Shown piece after piece: positions 9,489 to 18,616 of a stretch of 64,000 nt of DNA; position 1 is the stretch's first letter, and the number at the start of each line of letters is the position of its first letter. A program made the translations under genes and the position numbers. This DNA comes from Lachnospiraceae bacterium UBA7050 (GTDB taxonomy: Bacteria > Bacillota > Clostridia > Lachnospirales > Lachnospiraceae), in assembly GCA_002493905.1 (NCBI GenBank), contig DLAJ01000012.1, positions 1 through 64,000 of the forward strand, read 5' to 3'. The notes under the pieces were generated by a model. It saw only the letters and a program-made list of their open reading frames with translations, was not told the origin of the DNA and did not search any database.

Positions 9489-10600
9489 GGCATTCTATCC
9501 TCTGAAAGTGTTTTTGCGGCAGCCTCCGCCTCTTCCGCCTGCGCCCAGACAGCAGCTTCTTCTTTCCGTGCTCTGGCGGCCGCCTCCGCGGCCTCTTCTT
9601 CCTCATCCTGCGCTCTGGCAGCGGCTTCTGCCGCCTCCTGCGCCTCCACGTCATAACCGAAGTTTTCTTTTAGATATTCCCTCCAGTCAAACACCGCTTC
9701 CACGGATTGTATGGCAACCTCGATCATTTCCTCATCCGGCTCCTTTGTGGTCAGGCGCTGCAGCAGCATGCCGGGCGCCGAGAGAATACGCACCAGAATA
9801 TTGTCATGTTTCCCCGCAAACCGGATCAGTTCATAGGAAATCCCCGCTACGACCGGAATCAGCGCAACGCGCAGAACTACGCGGTATACCGGATTCGTCA
9901 CTGTAATAAAAAAGAACAGAATGATACTGACAAACATGACAAACAACAGAAAGCTTGTGCCGCACCGGCGGTGCAGGCGTGAGCATCTTTTCACGTTTTC
10001 CACATAGAGTGCCCTTCCGCGCTCAATGCAATTGATACATTTATGCTCCGCGCCATGGTACCTATAGACCCGGCGGATATCCTTCATCAGCGAAATGAGC
10101 AGGACGTAGAGCAAAAAAATTGCAATACGGATCGCTCCTTCTATCATATTAAGAAGAGAATGATTCCTCACATATTTTCCAAACAGTGTGGACAGATAAT
10201 AGGGCAGCGCAATAAAAACGGCAATGGAAAGTACAACGGAGACAATCAGCGTCAACGCCATAAATACTTTTTCCGCCCTGCCGCCCGTCACCTTGTTCAG
10301 CGCCTTGTCCGCAACGGATTCCTTTGCTTCTTCATCCTCATAAAAATCCGCCGAATAGTTGAGTGCTTTCATGCCAAGTGCAAAAGAGTCAATAAAATTG
10401 AATACCCCCCTGACAAACGGTACATTTTTCAGGAAACTGTCTCCGAGAATTCCGGCGTATTCCTGTGTATTCACCACAATCTCACCGTCAGACTTACGCA
10501 CCGCCACGGCATAAATGTCTTTATTTTTCATCATAACGCCCTCGAGCACCGCCTGTCCGCCGATGCCCGAATAGCAGATTTTCCTTTTTCTGCGTGCCAA
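9485..10600 (-). CDS. DUF1385 (YqhQ-like) membrane protein
   Basis: A 371-residue protein of the DUF1385 family, recognised by the N-terminal GGQAVLEGVMMKN and the central HGAEHKCINCIE with conserved His and Cys. Several membrane helices lie between residues about 95 and 245. The last 70 residues are an Ala/Glu/Arg-rich low-complexity tail, probably helical. The molecular role is unknown. In many clostridia the family sits beside prmC and prfA, as here. It overlaps prmC by 4 bases. Confidence 0.9.
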   Translation of the reverse strand: MARRKRKICYSGIGGQAVLEGVMMKNKDIYAVAVRKSDGEIVVNTQEYAGILGDSFLKNVPFVRGVFNFIDSFALGMKALNYSADFYEDEEAKESVADKALNKVTGGRAEKVFMALTLIVSVVLSIAVFIALPYYLSTLFGKYVRNHSLLNMIEGAIRIAIFLLYVLLISLMKDIRRVYRYHGAEHKCINCIERGRALYVENVKRCSRLHRRCGTSFLLFVMFVSIILFFFITVTNPVYRVVLRVALIPVVAGISYELIRFAGKHDNILVRILSAPGMLLQRLTTKEPDEEMIEVAIQSVEAVFDWREYLKENFGYDVEAQEAAEAAARAQDEEEEAAEAAARARKEEAAVWAQAEEAEAAAKTLSEDRMP

Positions 10601-10656
10601 AACAATTCCTCCTTAAGCGCACCCATACAGACGGCGTGCCTGAGCCTTATCATTCA

Positions 10657-10692
10657 GAAAAAATAAGGTTGAGATATGATAACCTCAACCTT
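10657..10692 (-). terminator. rho-independent terminator after rpmE
   Basis: AAGGTTGAG/CTCAACCTT forms a 9-bp stem with a short loop just past the rpmE stop. On the minus strand it is followed by ATTTTTTC. It separates rpmE from the DUF1385-prmC-prfA block. Confidence 0.85.
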
Positions 10693-10702
10693 GTCTTCGT
10701 AC

Positions 10703-10909
10703 TTATTGGTTTACAACGCCGTACTTCTTATTGAACTTATCAATACGTCCGCGTGCCTGTGCGGTCTTCTGCTGGCCCGTATAGAACGAATGGCACTTCG
10801 AGCAGACTTCAACGTGAATTTCCGGTTTTGTGGACCCGGTCACGAATGTATTGCCGCAGTTGCAGGTCACGGTTGCCTGATAATAGTTCGGATGGATTCC
10901 TTCTTTCAT
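10703..10909 (-). CDS. rpmE: 50S ribosomal protein L31 (zinc form)
   Basis: A 68-residue L31 with the four zinc-binding cysteines (CNC and CSKC), the iron/zinc-sufficient form rather than the Cys-less paralogue. ATG 10909 follows GAGAGGTG at ideal spacing. The in-frame GTG three codons earlier lies inside that ribosome site and is rejected. It lies between rho and DUF1385 with its own promoter and terminator. Confidence 0.96.
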   Translation of the reverse strand: MKEGIHPNYYQATVTCNCGNTFVTGSTKPEIHVEVCSKCHSFYTGQQKTAQARGRIDKFNKKYGVVNQ

Positions 10910-10970
10910 GCTTCTCACCTCTCTATGAAATCATTTTCTTAATGATTGTCCGTTTACAAACAGCGCTCTA

Positions 10971-10999
10971 ACTATATCACAGAATACCCGCCGATGCAA
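10971..10999 (-). promoter_or_regulatory. sigma-A promoter of rpmE
   Basis: TTGCAT (10994-10999) and TATAGT (10971-10976) are separated by exactly 17 bases on the minus strand. The roughly 60-nt leader contains a small hairpin (AATCATT/AATGATT), which could be an L31-type autoregulatory leader; that last point is inference. Confidence 0.7.
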
Positions 11000-11036
11000 G
11001 CATTTTTCATAAAAATATGTGAAAAATGAACGGAGC

Positions 11037-12395
11037 TCAGATGAAGCGCATTTTCTTTACCATCTGCACAAATTCGTTGTTATTGCGCGTGCGTGTGAAC
11101 ATGTCAAGTACCTTGTCCACCGCCTCGTCGGACTTTAAGCCGTTTAATGCCTTGCGGATCACGTTGATCGCCTCAAGCTCATCCGCTATGAGCAGAAGAT
11201 CCTCGCGCCTCGTGCCGGACTTCGGAATATCAATCGCAGGGAACACGCGTTTTTCGGAGAGCTTGCGGTCCAGCACCATTTCCATATTGCCGGTTCCCTT
11301 AAACTCTTCATAAACAACATCGTCCATCTTGCTTCCGGTCTCTACAAGCGCAGTCGCTAAGATCGTCAGGCTGCCGCCCTCGCGCATATTGCGCGCAGCG
11401 CCGAAAAACCGCTTCGGCATATGGAGTGCCGCCGGGTCAAGACCGCCCGACAATGTTCTCCCGGAGGGCGGAACCGTCAGGTTATAGGCCCGTGTCAGTC
11501 TCGTGATCGAATCCAAAAGGATCATAACGTCTTTCTTGGATTCTACAAGACGCTTTGCGCGCTCAATGACCATCTCGGACACCCTCTTATGGTGTTCAGG
11601 CAGTTCGTCGAACGTCGAGTAGATCACTTCCACGTTCGGTCCCTCGATCGCTTCCTTAATATCCGTAACTTCCTCCGGCCGCTCATCGATGAGCAGGATG
11701 ATCAGATGAATCTCTGGAGAGTTCCGTTTCACGGACTTTGCTACTTCTTTTAATAAAGTAGTCTTACCTGCCTTCGGCGGGGAGACAATCATGCCTCTCT
11801 GCCCCTTGCCGACCGGACTCATCAAATCCATGATGCGCATGGCGACCGACGCACCTGCAGTCTCCAGGCTTACACGCTCGTTCGGAAAGATCGGCGTCAT
11901 ATCCTCAAACGGCGTGCGCCTCGCAATAATCTCAGGCGGCAGCCCGTTTACTTTTTTGACATATAAAAGTGCGCTGAACTTTTCATTCTGCGTTTTGATG
12001 CGCGTGTTTCCCTCTACGATATCACCTGTTTTCAAATTAAAGCGGCGGATCTGACTCGGTGCGACATAAACATCATTCTCTCCCGGCAGATAGTTCTCAC
12101 AGCGGATAAATCCATATCCGTCCGGCATCACTTCCAAAATACCGTTCGCCATGACTCCGCTGTCAAGCTCCTGTGGAAAACGCTCTTCCGCCTGCTCGTC
12201 CTTTTTCGGTTCGCCCGGTCTGTTTAACACAGGCTTCGGCTCAATATCCTTCCCCTGTGCCTTATCCGCCTCATCCTGCGCAAGCATCGCATCGATCAGC
12301 TCCGCCTTTTTCATAGTGGACGTTCCCTTCATTCCTCTTGCCTTGGCAATCTCTTTTAAGTCGCTGAGTGCCAGTGATTCATACTTTTCTCTCAT
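11037..12395 (-). CDS. rho: transcription termination factor Rho
   Basis: A 452-residue hexameric RNA helicase. Rho_N is at residues 1-45, then a charged linker, the primary RNA-binding cold-shock fold (DGYGFIRCENYLPGENDVYV), and a RecA-like ATPase with P-loop PPKAGKTTLLKE and the downstream LLIDERPEEV and LLDSITRL blocks. The linker between Rho_N and the RNA-binding fold is short, so there is no large disordered insertion of the kind seen in some Rho proteins. rpmE follows. Confidence 0.97.
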   Translation of the reverse strand: MREKYESLALSDLKEIAKARGMKGTSTMKKAELIDAMLAQDEADKAQGKDIEPKPVLNRPGEPKKDEQAEERFPQELDSGVMANGILEVMPDGYGFIRCENYLPGENDVYVAPSQIRRFNLKTGDIVEGNTRIKTQNEKFSALLYVKKVNGLPPEIIARRTPFEDMTPIFPNERVSLETAGASVAMRIMDLMSPVGKGQRGMIVSPPKAGKTTLLKEVAKSVKRNSPEIHLIILLIDERPEEVTDIKEAIEGPNVEVIYSTFDELPEHHKRVSEMVIERAKRLVESKKDVMILLDSITRLTRAYNLTVPPSGRTLSGGLDPAALHMPKRFFGAARNMREGGSLTILATALVETGSKMDDVVYEEFKGTGNMEMVLDRKLSEKRVFPAIDIPKSGTRREDLLLIADELEAINVIRKALNGLKSDEAVDKVLDMFTRTRNNNEFVQMVKKMRFI

Positions 12396-12530
12396 ACAAC
12401 ACCTTTCTTTTTACCATTTCCCTTTTGATTTACACAATCTCATTTATTACAATATCAATGCTGATTGATTTCTGTTTGTGGAAAGCCCTGCAGATCTGCA
12501 TACGAATACTACTTTCGATTTCCTGCAAAC

Positions 12531-12536
12531 ATTATA
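12531..12536 (-). promoter_or_regulatory. probable -10 of the rho promoter
   Basis: On the minus strand a perfect TATAAT preceded by GTG lies about 135 bases before the rho start. The -35 region (TTTCTA or TTCTAT) is weak. The resulting long leader contains a perfect 12-bp palindrome at 12489-12500. Rho leaders are often autoregulated; here that is inference. Confidence 0.45.
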
Positions 12537-12636
12537 CTACACCATCCCATAAATAGAAAGTTCTTTTTTGCAAAATTATCCATTCCTTTTTTCTTTTCCG
12601 TAGATTAAAGAAAGAATGGCGGTGTCATGCTGGTTA

Positions 12637-12700
12637 TGCTATAGTAGTCTAAAAGGCTGTCGTTCAGGTGATTGCGAAACGCCTAAAAGACTGTCGTTCA
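12637..12700 (+). promoter_or_regulatory. extended -10 promoter and direct repeats before fprA
   Basis: TGCTATAGT (12637-12645) is a good extended -10 element. Two 18-bp direct repeats differing at one base (12649-12666 and 12683-12700, core CTGTCGTTCA) follow, 34 bases apart, ending just before the ribosome site AAGGAG. They may be an operator pair or a leader duplication. Confidence 0.4.
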
Positions 12701-12717
12701 TGGAAAGGAGACCATTT

Positions 12718-13956
12718 ATGTACTGCACACGTTCCATCACAAAAGAGATCGTCTGGGTCGGCGCATCCGACAGGAGACTTGCACTGTTTGAAAATCTGTT
12801 TCCCATACCAAGAGGCGTTTCTTATAATTCCTATGTAATCACGGATGAAAAAACCGCTCTGATTGATACCGTAGACGCATCCGTTTCCCGTCAGTTTCTG
12901 GAAAATCTGCTGCATACGCTTTGCGGGCGGCCCCTTGATTATCTGATCGTCAATCATATGGAACCCGACCATTGCGCCTGCATCGGGGAACTTATGCTGC
13001 GCTTCCCCGATATGAAGCTTGTGGGCAATTCCAAAACCTTCCCCATGATCGCAAAGTTTTTTGGGGAAGTTCCCGACGAACTTAAGATACTTGTCAAAGA
13101 AAACGATACGCTTTCCCTCGGTACGCATACACTCCGCTTTTTTACTGCGCCGATGGTTCACTGGCCTGAGGTTATGGTAACTTATGACGAAAAAGAACAG
13201 ATGTTATTCTCTGCGGATGCATTCGGCAGCTTCGGCGCGTTAAACGGCTGTCTGTTCGATGATGAGATTTGTTTTGAAAAAGACTGGCTCGACGATGCAA
13301 GGCGCTATTATGCGAATATCGTAGGTAAATTCGGTATTCCGGTACAAAACGCGCTCAAAAAGCTCTCGTCGCTTCCAATCAAAACGATCTGCCCGCTCCA
13401 CGGACCAGTCTGGCGCGGTGATCTTTCCCCGATCCTTACCAAATATGATCTTTGGAGCCGTTATGAACCGGAGGAGCGCGCTGTCGCGCTGTTTTACGGC
13501 TCAATGTACGGCAGCACCGAAAATGCCGTAAACATCCTTGCCGTGAAGCTTGCCGAAGAGGGAATTCATAACATTGCCGTCTATGACGTTTCGGCCACGC
13601 ATATTTCCACGCTGATCTCCGAAATTTTCCGCTGCAGCCATCTCGTGTTCGCAGCGCCCACTTATAACGGCGGCATTTATCCCGCCATGCGCAATCTTCT
13701 GGACGATATGGCGGCACTCGGCTTAAAAAACCGCACGGCTGCCGTTATTGAGAACGGCTCCTGGGCGCCCTCCTGCGGCAGACAGCTTTCCGAAGAGCTT
13801 AACGCGCTGAAAGATTTTCGTATCCTCGACCCGGTCGTCACGATACATTCTTCTGTGGGAGCGGATTCGGAGCATGCACTCAGCGCACTGGCAGAACAGC
13901 TGACAGCTTCCATAAAAGGGGTATCAGTTCATCCTTCGGCTGAACTGATACGTTGA
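12718..13956 (+). CDS. fprA: FprA-type flavodiiron protein
   Basis: A 412-residue A-type flavoprotein. The N-terminal beta-lactamase-like domain carries the diiron ligands H-x-E-x-D-H (NHMEPDHCA), later SADAFGSF and the His of CPLHGPVW. The C-terminal flavodoxin domain begins with the FMN loop LFYGSMYGSTENA. Such enzymes reduce O2 to water or NO to N2O and protect anaerobes. AAGGAG lies 7 bases before ATG 12718; the 34 extra upstream codons run through the promoter and repeats. No rubredoxin or rubrerythrin gene is adjacent. Confidence 0.94.
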   Translation: MYCTRSITKEIVWVGASDRRLALFENLFPIPRGVSYNSYVITDEKTALIDTVDASVSRQFLENLLHTLCGRPLDYLIVNHMEPDHCACIGELMLRFPDMKLVGNSKTFPMIAKFFGEVPDELKILVKENDTLSLGTHTLRFFTAPMVHWPEVMVTYDEKEQMLFSADAFGSFGALNGCLFDDEICFEKDWLDDARRYYANIVGKFGIPVQNALKKLSSLPIKTICPLHGPVWRGDLSPILTKYDLWSRYEPEERAVALFYGSMYGSTENAVNILAVKLAEEGIHNIAVYDVSATHISTLISEIFRCSHLVFAAPTYNGGIYPAMRNLLDDMAALGLKNRTAAVIENGSWAPSCGRQLSEELNALKDFRILDPVVTIHSSVGADSEHALSALAEQLTASIKGVSVHPSAELIR

Positions 13957-14039
13957 TGCACACAAAATGAGTTTTCAACTCATTTTGGCGCTCGCAACTC
14001 TCGCAAAATTGCAATGTGTCCCTTCGGGACGCATTGCAA
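13921..14039. repeat. three consecutive hairpins at the fprA 3' end
   Basis: Hairpin 1 (13921-13951) has a perfect 11-bp stem and lies within the last codons of fprA. Hairpin 2 (13963-13987) has a perfect 11-bp stem and loop TTC. Hairpin 3 (14009-14039) has a 14-bp stem with one G-T pair and loop TTC. No T-run follows, so they are not canonical intrinsic terminators, though they may act as 3' stabilisers. Confidence 0.65.
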
Positions 14040-14202
14040 TGATTGACTTCGCGGTGCCGTATGGCTGTTACCAAAAGAGACCTGAACATTTGAATTTCAT
14101 CTTGCCCTGTCCGGTTAAGTACGCTACAATATCCACAGAGTTTCACTCACAATTTAGATGACCGCATGCCTGCAGACTGCGGCCAGATGGAGGATAACAA
14201 GA

Positions 14203-15354
14203 ATGACAACCAGTGAAAAAGCGCTTGCGCTCCATGAAAAATGGAATGGAAAGCTTGAAACCGTATCAAAAACTCCGGTTAAGTCCAGAGAGGACCTCTC
14301 CCTTGCCTACACCCCCGGCGTTGCCGAGCCATGCAAAGTGATTGCCGCAGACAGGGAAGCCGCCTACAAATATACGTGGAAATCGAACACCGTTGCCGTC
14401 GTGTCCGACGGCTCCGCCGTACTTGGGCTTGGCAATATCGGTCCCTATGCAGCCATGCCCGTTATGGAAGGAAAGGCTGTGCTGTTTAAGGAATTCGGAG
14501 GAGTCAATGCGGTCCCGATCTGCCTTGACACACAGGACACCGAAGAAATCATCAAAGCCGTGACCTACTTAGCGCCCGGTTTCGGCGGCATCAATCTGGA
14601 AGACATCAGCGCGCCGCGCTGCTTCGAAATTGAAGAGCGCTTGAAGAAGCTGCTCCCGATCCCGGTTTTTCATGACGACCAGCACGGTACCGCCATTGTG
14701 GTTCTCGCCGGCATTATCAACAGCTTAAAAGTCACCGGCAAGAAGAAGGAGCAATGCAAGGTTGTAGTCAACGGTGCGGGCAGCGCCGGCATTGCCATCA
14801 CAAAGCTGCTCTTAACTTACGGCTTTTCCAATATCATTCTCTGCGACAAAGTTGGCATTCTTTCCCGTTCCACGGAAAACCTAAACTGGATGCAGCAGGA
14901 AATGACGGCACAGACAAATCCAAACAATGAAACCGGCACGCTCGCAGATGCCCTGCGCGGCGCGGATATTTTTGTCGGCGTTTCCGCGCCGAACATTGTC
15001 ACGCCTGAAATGGTATCAAGCATGAATCATGATTCCATTCTCTTTGCAATGGCAAATCCGGTTCCTGAGATCATGCCTGATGCGGCGAAAGCTGCAGGCG
15101 CCCGCATTGTCGGCACGGGACGTTCTGACTTTCCGAATCAGGTCAATAACGTCGTGGCATTCCCCGGCATCTTCAAGGGCGCTCTTGAAGGGCGTGCGGC
15201 ACAGATCACCGAAGAGATGAAGCTTGCCGCCGCTGCCGCCATTGCAGGGCTCGTGCCGGACGATCAGTTAAATGACGAGAACATCATGCCGGAAGCCTTT
15301 AACCCGCAGGTTGCTGAAGTGGTCGCCGAAGCAGTGAAATCGCATATCCGCTGA
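14203..15354 (+). CDS. NAD(P)-dependent malic enzyme
   Basis: A 383-residue short-form malic enzyme converting malate to pyruvate and CO2. The malic N-terminal domain has LAYTPGVAEPCK and DGSAVLGLGNIGP, with the FHDDQHGTA metal-site block near residue 160. The NAD-binding domain has VVVNGAGSAGIAI. GGAGG lies 9 bases before ATG 14203; the 15 further codons upstream lack a ribosome site. It is followed by a radical SAM gene after 60 bases. Confidence 0.95.
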   Translation: MTTSEKALALHEKWNGKLETVSKTPVKSREDLSLAYTPGVAEPCKVIAADREAAYKYTWKSNTVAVVSDGSAVLGLGNIGPYAAMPVMEGKAVLFKEFGGVNAVPICLDTQDTEEIIKAVTYLAPGFGGINLEDISAPRCFEIEERLKKLLPIPVFHDDQHGTAIVVLAGIINSLKVTGKKKEQCKVVVNGAGSAGIAITKLLLTYGFSNIILCDKVGILSRSTENLNWMQQEMTAQTNPNNETGTLADALRGADIFVGVSAPNIVTPEMVSSMNHDSILFAMANPVPEIMPDAAKAAGARIVGTGRSDFPNQVNNVVAFPGIFKGALEGRAAQITEEMKLAAAAAIAGLVPDDQLNDENIMPEAFNPQVAEVVAEAVKSHIR

Positions 15355-15414
15355 CCGGCGGACAGCATCGCAGCTTTGAAAGCACAGCACACAGCCCAGA
15401 ATAAGACATTTGAA

Positions 15415-16440
15415 ATGACGCACGAATACGGTTATTATTCTTTGTCGGAATATTGCAAAAATACATATGGCGAAAAGCTTTACCGGATTGCACTTAACGC
15501 GGGCATGACCTGCCCAAACCGCGACGGCACGCTTGACAACAGGGGATGCATTTTCTGCTCTGCAGGCGGAAGCGGTGATTTTGCCGTTCCTGCGGCTGCA
15601 GCCCGGAATGCTGTTCCGGCTTCCGATCGCATAACAAATGATATTTATACGCAGATTGAATCAGGAAAGAAACAGAGCGCCGCAAAGTTTCATGGTTCAC
15701 GCTATATCGCTTATTTTCAGGCATATACGAATACCTACGATACGCCTGAAAGGCTGTACCGGCTTTACACGCAGGCGCTCTCCCATCCCGATGTCGCCGG
15801 AATCTCAATCGCCACCCGTCCCGACTGCCTTTCTGATGAGGTGCTCGGGGTGCTTTCCCGCTGCCGGACGGAATATCCCGGTCATTTTATCTGGATTGAG
15901 CTGGGACTGCAGACAATTCATGAACAGACTGCCCGGTATATCCGGCGCGGCTACGCTCTCCCGGTTTTTGAACAGGCAATGCAGATACTAAAAAAACACG
16001 GGCTTCCCGTGATCGTCCATGTCATTGCCGGGCTGCCCGGCGAGGATGCCGGTCAGTTTTATGAAACAATAAGTTATGTAAACAATCTGCATCCGTTCGG
16101 TATCAAAATACAGCTTTTACATGTACTGCGCGGCACTGATCTTGCTGCCGAATATCATAACAAGCGTTTTGAAACATTGACACTGGAGCAGTATCTTGAA
16201 ATGACCGCACATGCCCTTACTCTGCTCTCCCCGGACATCGTCATTCACCGGCTGACAGGGGACGGTCCGAAGAAACTGCTGATCGCGCCGCTCTGGAGCG
16301 CAGACAAGAAAAACGTATTAAATACGCTGCACCGCTATCTCCGGGAACATGGCATCGTGCAGGGAAGCGCAGCGCAGCAGAAGGCGTCGTCCAAAGAAAC
16401 CGCATGCATGCCTGCTCCTGCAGGAACCCCCGCCAAATAG
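15415..16440 (+). CDS. TIGR01212-family radical SAM protein (YhcC-like)
   Basis: A 341-residue radical SAM protein. The 4Fe-4S cysteines are in TCPNRDGTLDNRGCIFC, the spacing typical of TIGR01212/YhcC rather than CxxxCxxC. The barrel continues with YFQAYTNTY, ISIATRPDCL and WIELGLQT. Substrate is not established for the family. No strong ribosome site is visible. ATG 15415 aligns with family starts (YYSLSEYCK). A TTG at 15376 would add 13 residues. Confidence 0.85.
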   Translation: MTHEYGYYSLSEYCKNTYGEKLYRIALNAGMTCPNRDGTLDNRGCIFCSAGGSGDFAVPAAAARNAVPASDRITNDIYTQIESGKKQSAAKFHGSRYIAYFQAYTNTYDTPERLYRLYTQALSHPDVAGISIATRPDCLSDEVLGVLSRCRTEYPGHFIWIELGLQTIHEQTARYIRRGYALPVFEQAMQILKKHGLPVIVHVIAGLPGEDAGQFYETISYVNNLHPFGIKIQLLHVLRGTDLAAEYHNKRFETLTLEQYLEMTAHALTLLSPDIVIHRLTGDGPKKLLIAPLWSADKKNVLNTLHRYLREHGIVQGSAAQQKASSKETACMPAPAGTPAK

Positions 16441-16455
16441 ACTGCGGACACTACT

Positions 16456-16583
16456 GTATGATATCATGTATCATACTATCTACGAGGACACTAGATTGAA
16501 AAATCAAAGATTTTTCACACGCAAATTTGTGCCGGAGCGCCACAAATTTGTTTGATGGCAGACGCAAATTTGATATTTGCGTC
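16456..16583. repeat. four consecutive hairpins before the DUF4364 gene
   Basis: Stem-loops at 16456-16476 (8 bp), 16497-16517 (9 bp, loop AAA), 16522-16550 (10 bp, CAAATTTGTG/CACAAATTTG) and 16561-16583 (9 bp, GACGCAAAT/ATTTGCGTC) fill almost the whole gap between two co-directional genes. All four stems are perfect. Confidence 0.65.
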
Positions 16584-16620
16584 GCCCCGTCGCATAAAAC
16601 GCTCCGGAATGGGGATTTTT

Positions 16621-17136
16621 ATGAATCAGGATTCACTGACCTTGTACCGTCTGATCGTACTTTATATGCTCAGCCGGGCGGCATCTCCGCTGTCGAGCGC
16701 ACAGATCGCCGATTTTATTCTGGAAAAAGAATACACAGGATATATCACGCTTCAGCAGGTCTTAAGCGATCTGACAGAAGAATCATTCATTACTTCCACA
16801 ACAATGGAAAACCGCACGCTTTATCAGATCACGCAGGAAGGTCAGAAAACGCTTTCTTTTTTTGACAACCGGCTTCATTATTCCATCAAGAACGATATTC
16901 ACGAATATCTTTCCACGCATGAGATTCAGATCCGCAACGACCTTTCTATTCTGACTCACTATAGAAAGGAAACGTCGGGTGACTATGTTGCGGAGCTGAT
17001 CGCAAAAGACCATGATAATGAGCTTGTCCGTATCTGCCTGAACGTACCCTCGGAGGATTTTGCCGCAAAAGTCTGTCAGAACTGGAAAGATAAAAACGAA
17101 ACGATCTATCAATACCTGATTCAGGAACTGTTCTAA
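16621..17136 (+). CDS. DUF4364 family protein (winged-helix regulator-like)
   Basis: A 171-residue protein of the DUF4364 family, common in Lachnospiraceae. Residues 1-75 look like a winged helix (LYRLIVLYMLSRAASPLSSAQIADFIL, then the ITLQQVLSDL recognition region). The C-terminal half is a small beta-rich domain. Probably DNA binding; target unknown. GGGG precedes ATG 16621; the longer frame runs into the hairpin DNA. Confidence 0.8.
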   Translation: MNQDSLTLYRLIVLYMLSRAASPLSSAQIADFILEKEYTGYITLQQVLSDLTEESFITSTTMENRTLYQITQEGQKTLSFFDNRLHYSIKNDIHEYLSTHEIQIRNDLSILTHYRKETSGDYVAELIAKDHDNELVRICLNVPSEDFAAKVCQNWKDKNETIYQYLIQELF

Positions 17137-17173
17137 AAGAGTCCTCTCACAAATCCGGCAGTTCTGCCCGTAC

Positions 17174-18547
17174 TCATCCGTCCAAATCCAGCAGTTCCGT
17201 CCGCACGCATCCGTCCGTATCCGGTAATGTCAGCCCCATAATCCGCGCGAGTGTCGGCGCTTCGTCCCAGAGCTTCATAGCGCTGCACGCTCCGCCTTTT
17301 TTTGCGCCATAACCCGACGCCAAAAAAAACGTCTGATATTTTGGAAGCGATGGCAGATAACCATGCGTCGCTTTCATCCGATGCCGCTCCAATTGGTCGA
17401 CTGGACAAGTCAACCTTCGACAATCATCCAGAAAATAATACCCGTTTTTTGCCTCCAATAACATGACACATGCGTCATCCGCTCCCTGTTCAGCAGCCTC
17501 CCGTGCACTAAAAATGCGGGATATACCGCCTGACAGTTCCTGAAATATCTCTGTCAGCTTCCGTGTCAGTTCTTCCGTCATATCAGATCGTTTTCTGATG
17601 TCAGGATGCAGATAAACATAACAGGACCCATCACAGTTTTTTGCCGCTGCCTGATAATCCGTGATTCTTCCTTTTTTATCCACATGCAATAACCCATGTT
17701 TTTTTAACAGATAATTTGGATACAGGACGGTATGGCAGTCCATCTGGTAATGGTCTCCCAAAACCACGACCGTCGTGTCTTCCATTCTGTGACAGCTCCC
17801 GGCTTCTGTCTTTGCAAGCGCCTCCATCATCCTGCCGATCCTCCCGTCCAGCCGCTTTAACGCGCGCCGGATTTCAGGATGCGCAGTCCCAAGCTGATGC
17901 CGGTGCGCGTCCACATCGAGAAAGTGGATCATCATGAGTTCCGGGTTATAGCGCATAATCGTATCGACCGCGGCCTTCTCCAGAAAATTGTCCAGCTCTG
18001 GTTCACGGACCCCTTTCAGTTCCTTCAAAGCATGCGGCAGCAGACTGAGCACATAGCCTGCTGAGCCGTCCATGATCGTTTTCATGATCAGGTTCTGCCA
18101 TGGCCTTACCGCATGAATCTCCGGAAGATTATATGTGATACCGCTTTTCCCTGTCACGGGCCAGAGCAGGGAGCATACGCGGTCCCCCCGCTTCAATGCC
18201 TCATCATATAAGGTTGTTCCCCGGATCCATCTGCGGCTGCTCATCCAGTCCGGATTCTCCCGCTCCGGTTGAAAACAGGTGTTATTGATAATCCCATGAC
18301 TGCAGGGTTTTCTTCCTGTGATAATCGTCGTATGCGCAGGATAGGTGATGGACGGATAGACACTCTCCACATTCTCACACAACGCCCCCTGTCTGCAGAG
18401 CCATCCAAAATTTGGCAGCTTTTTTAACACGGATAAATCCTCGGCTCCGACTGCATCAAAGGACAGAACGACCATCCTCCGCCTTCTTTTTTCCTCTTTT
18501 TTCAATCTAATCCTCCGTGCCCGCATCTTCCGGGCCTGCTGATTCAT
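17174..18547 (-). CDS. alkaline-phosphatase-superfamily phosphodiesterase (NPP-type)
   Basis: A 457-residue protein. After a very basic N-terminus comes the first metal site (VVLSFDAVG) and the nucleophile threonine in PSITYPAHTTIITGR. Further metal ligands are in FLDVDAHRHQLG, VVLGDHYQMD and the late KATHGYLP. It resembles type I phosphodiesterase/nucleotide pyrophosphatases. No signal peptide follows the basic start, so it is probably cytoplasmic. GGAGG lies 7 bases before ATG 18547. Substrate unknown. Confidence 0.85.
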   Translation of the reverse strand: MNQQARKMRARRIRLKKEEKRRRRMVVLSFDAVGAEDLSVLKKLPNFGWLCRQGALCENVESVYPSITYPAHTTIITGRKPCSHGIINNTCFQPERENPDWMSSRRWIRGTTLYDEALKRGDRVCSLLWPVTGKSGITYNLPEIHAVRPWQNLIMKTIMDGSAGYVLSLLPHALKELKGVREPELDNFLEKAAVDTIMRYNPELMMIHFLDVDAHRHQLGTAHPEIRRALKRLDGRIGRMMEALAKTEAGSCHRMEDTTVVVLGDHYQMDCHTVLYPNYLLKKHGLLHVDKKGRITDYQAAAKNCDGSCYVYLHPDIRKRSDMTEELTRKLTEIFQELSGGISRIFSAREAAEQGADDACVMLLEAKNGYYFLDDCRRLTCPVDQLERHRMKATHGYLPSLPKYQTFFLASGYGAKKGGACSAMKLWDEAPTLARIMGLTLPDTDGCVRTELLDLDG

Positions 18548-18616
18548 TCTTCTACCTCCGCATATCGCAGGCATTTGCCTGCGATATTGCACCAATAAGT
18601 AGTTTGAAAGGGACTT

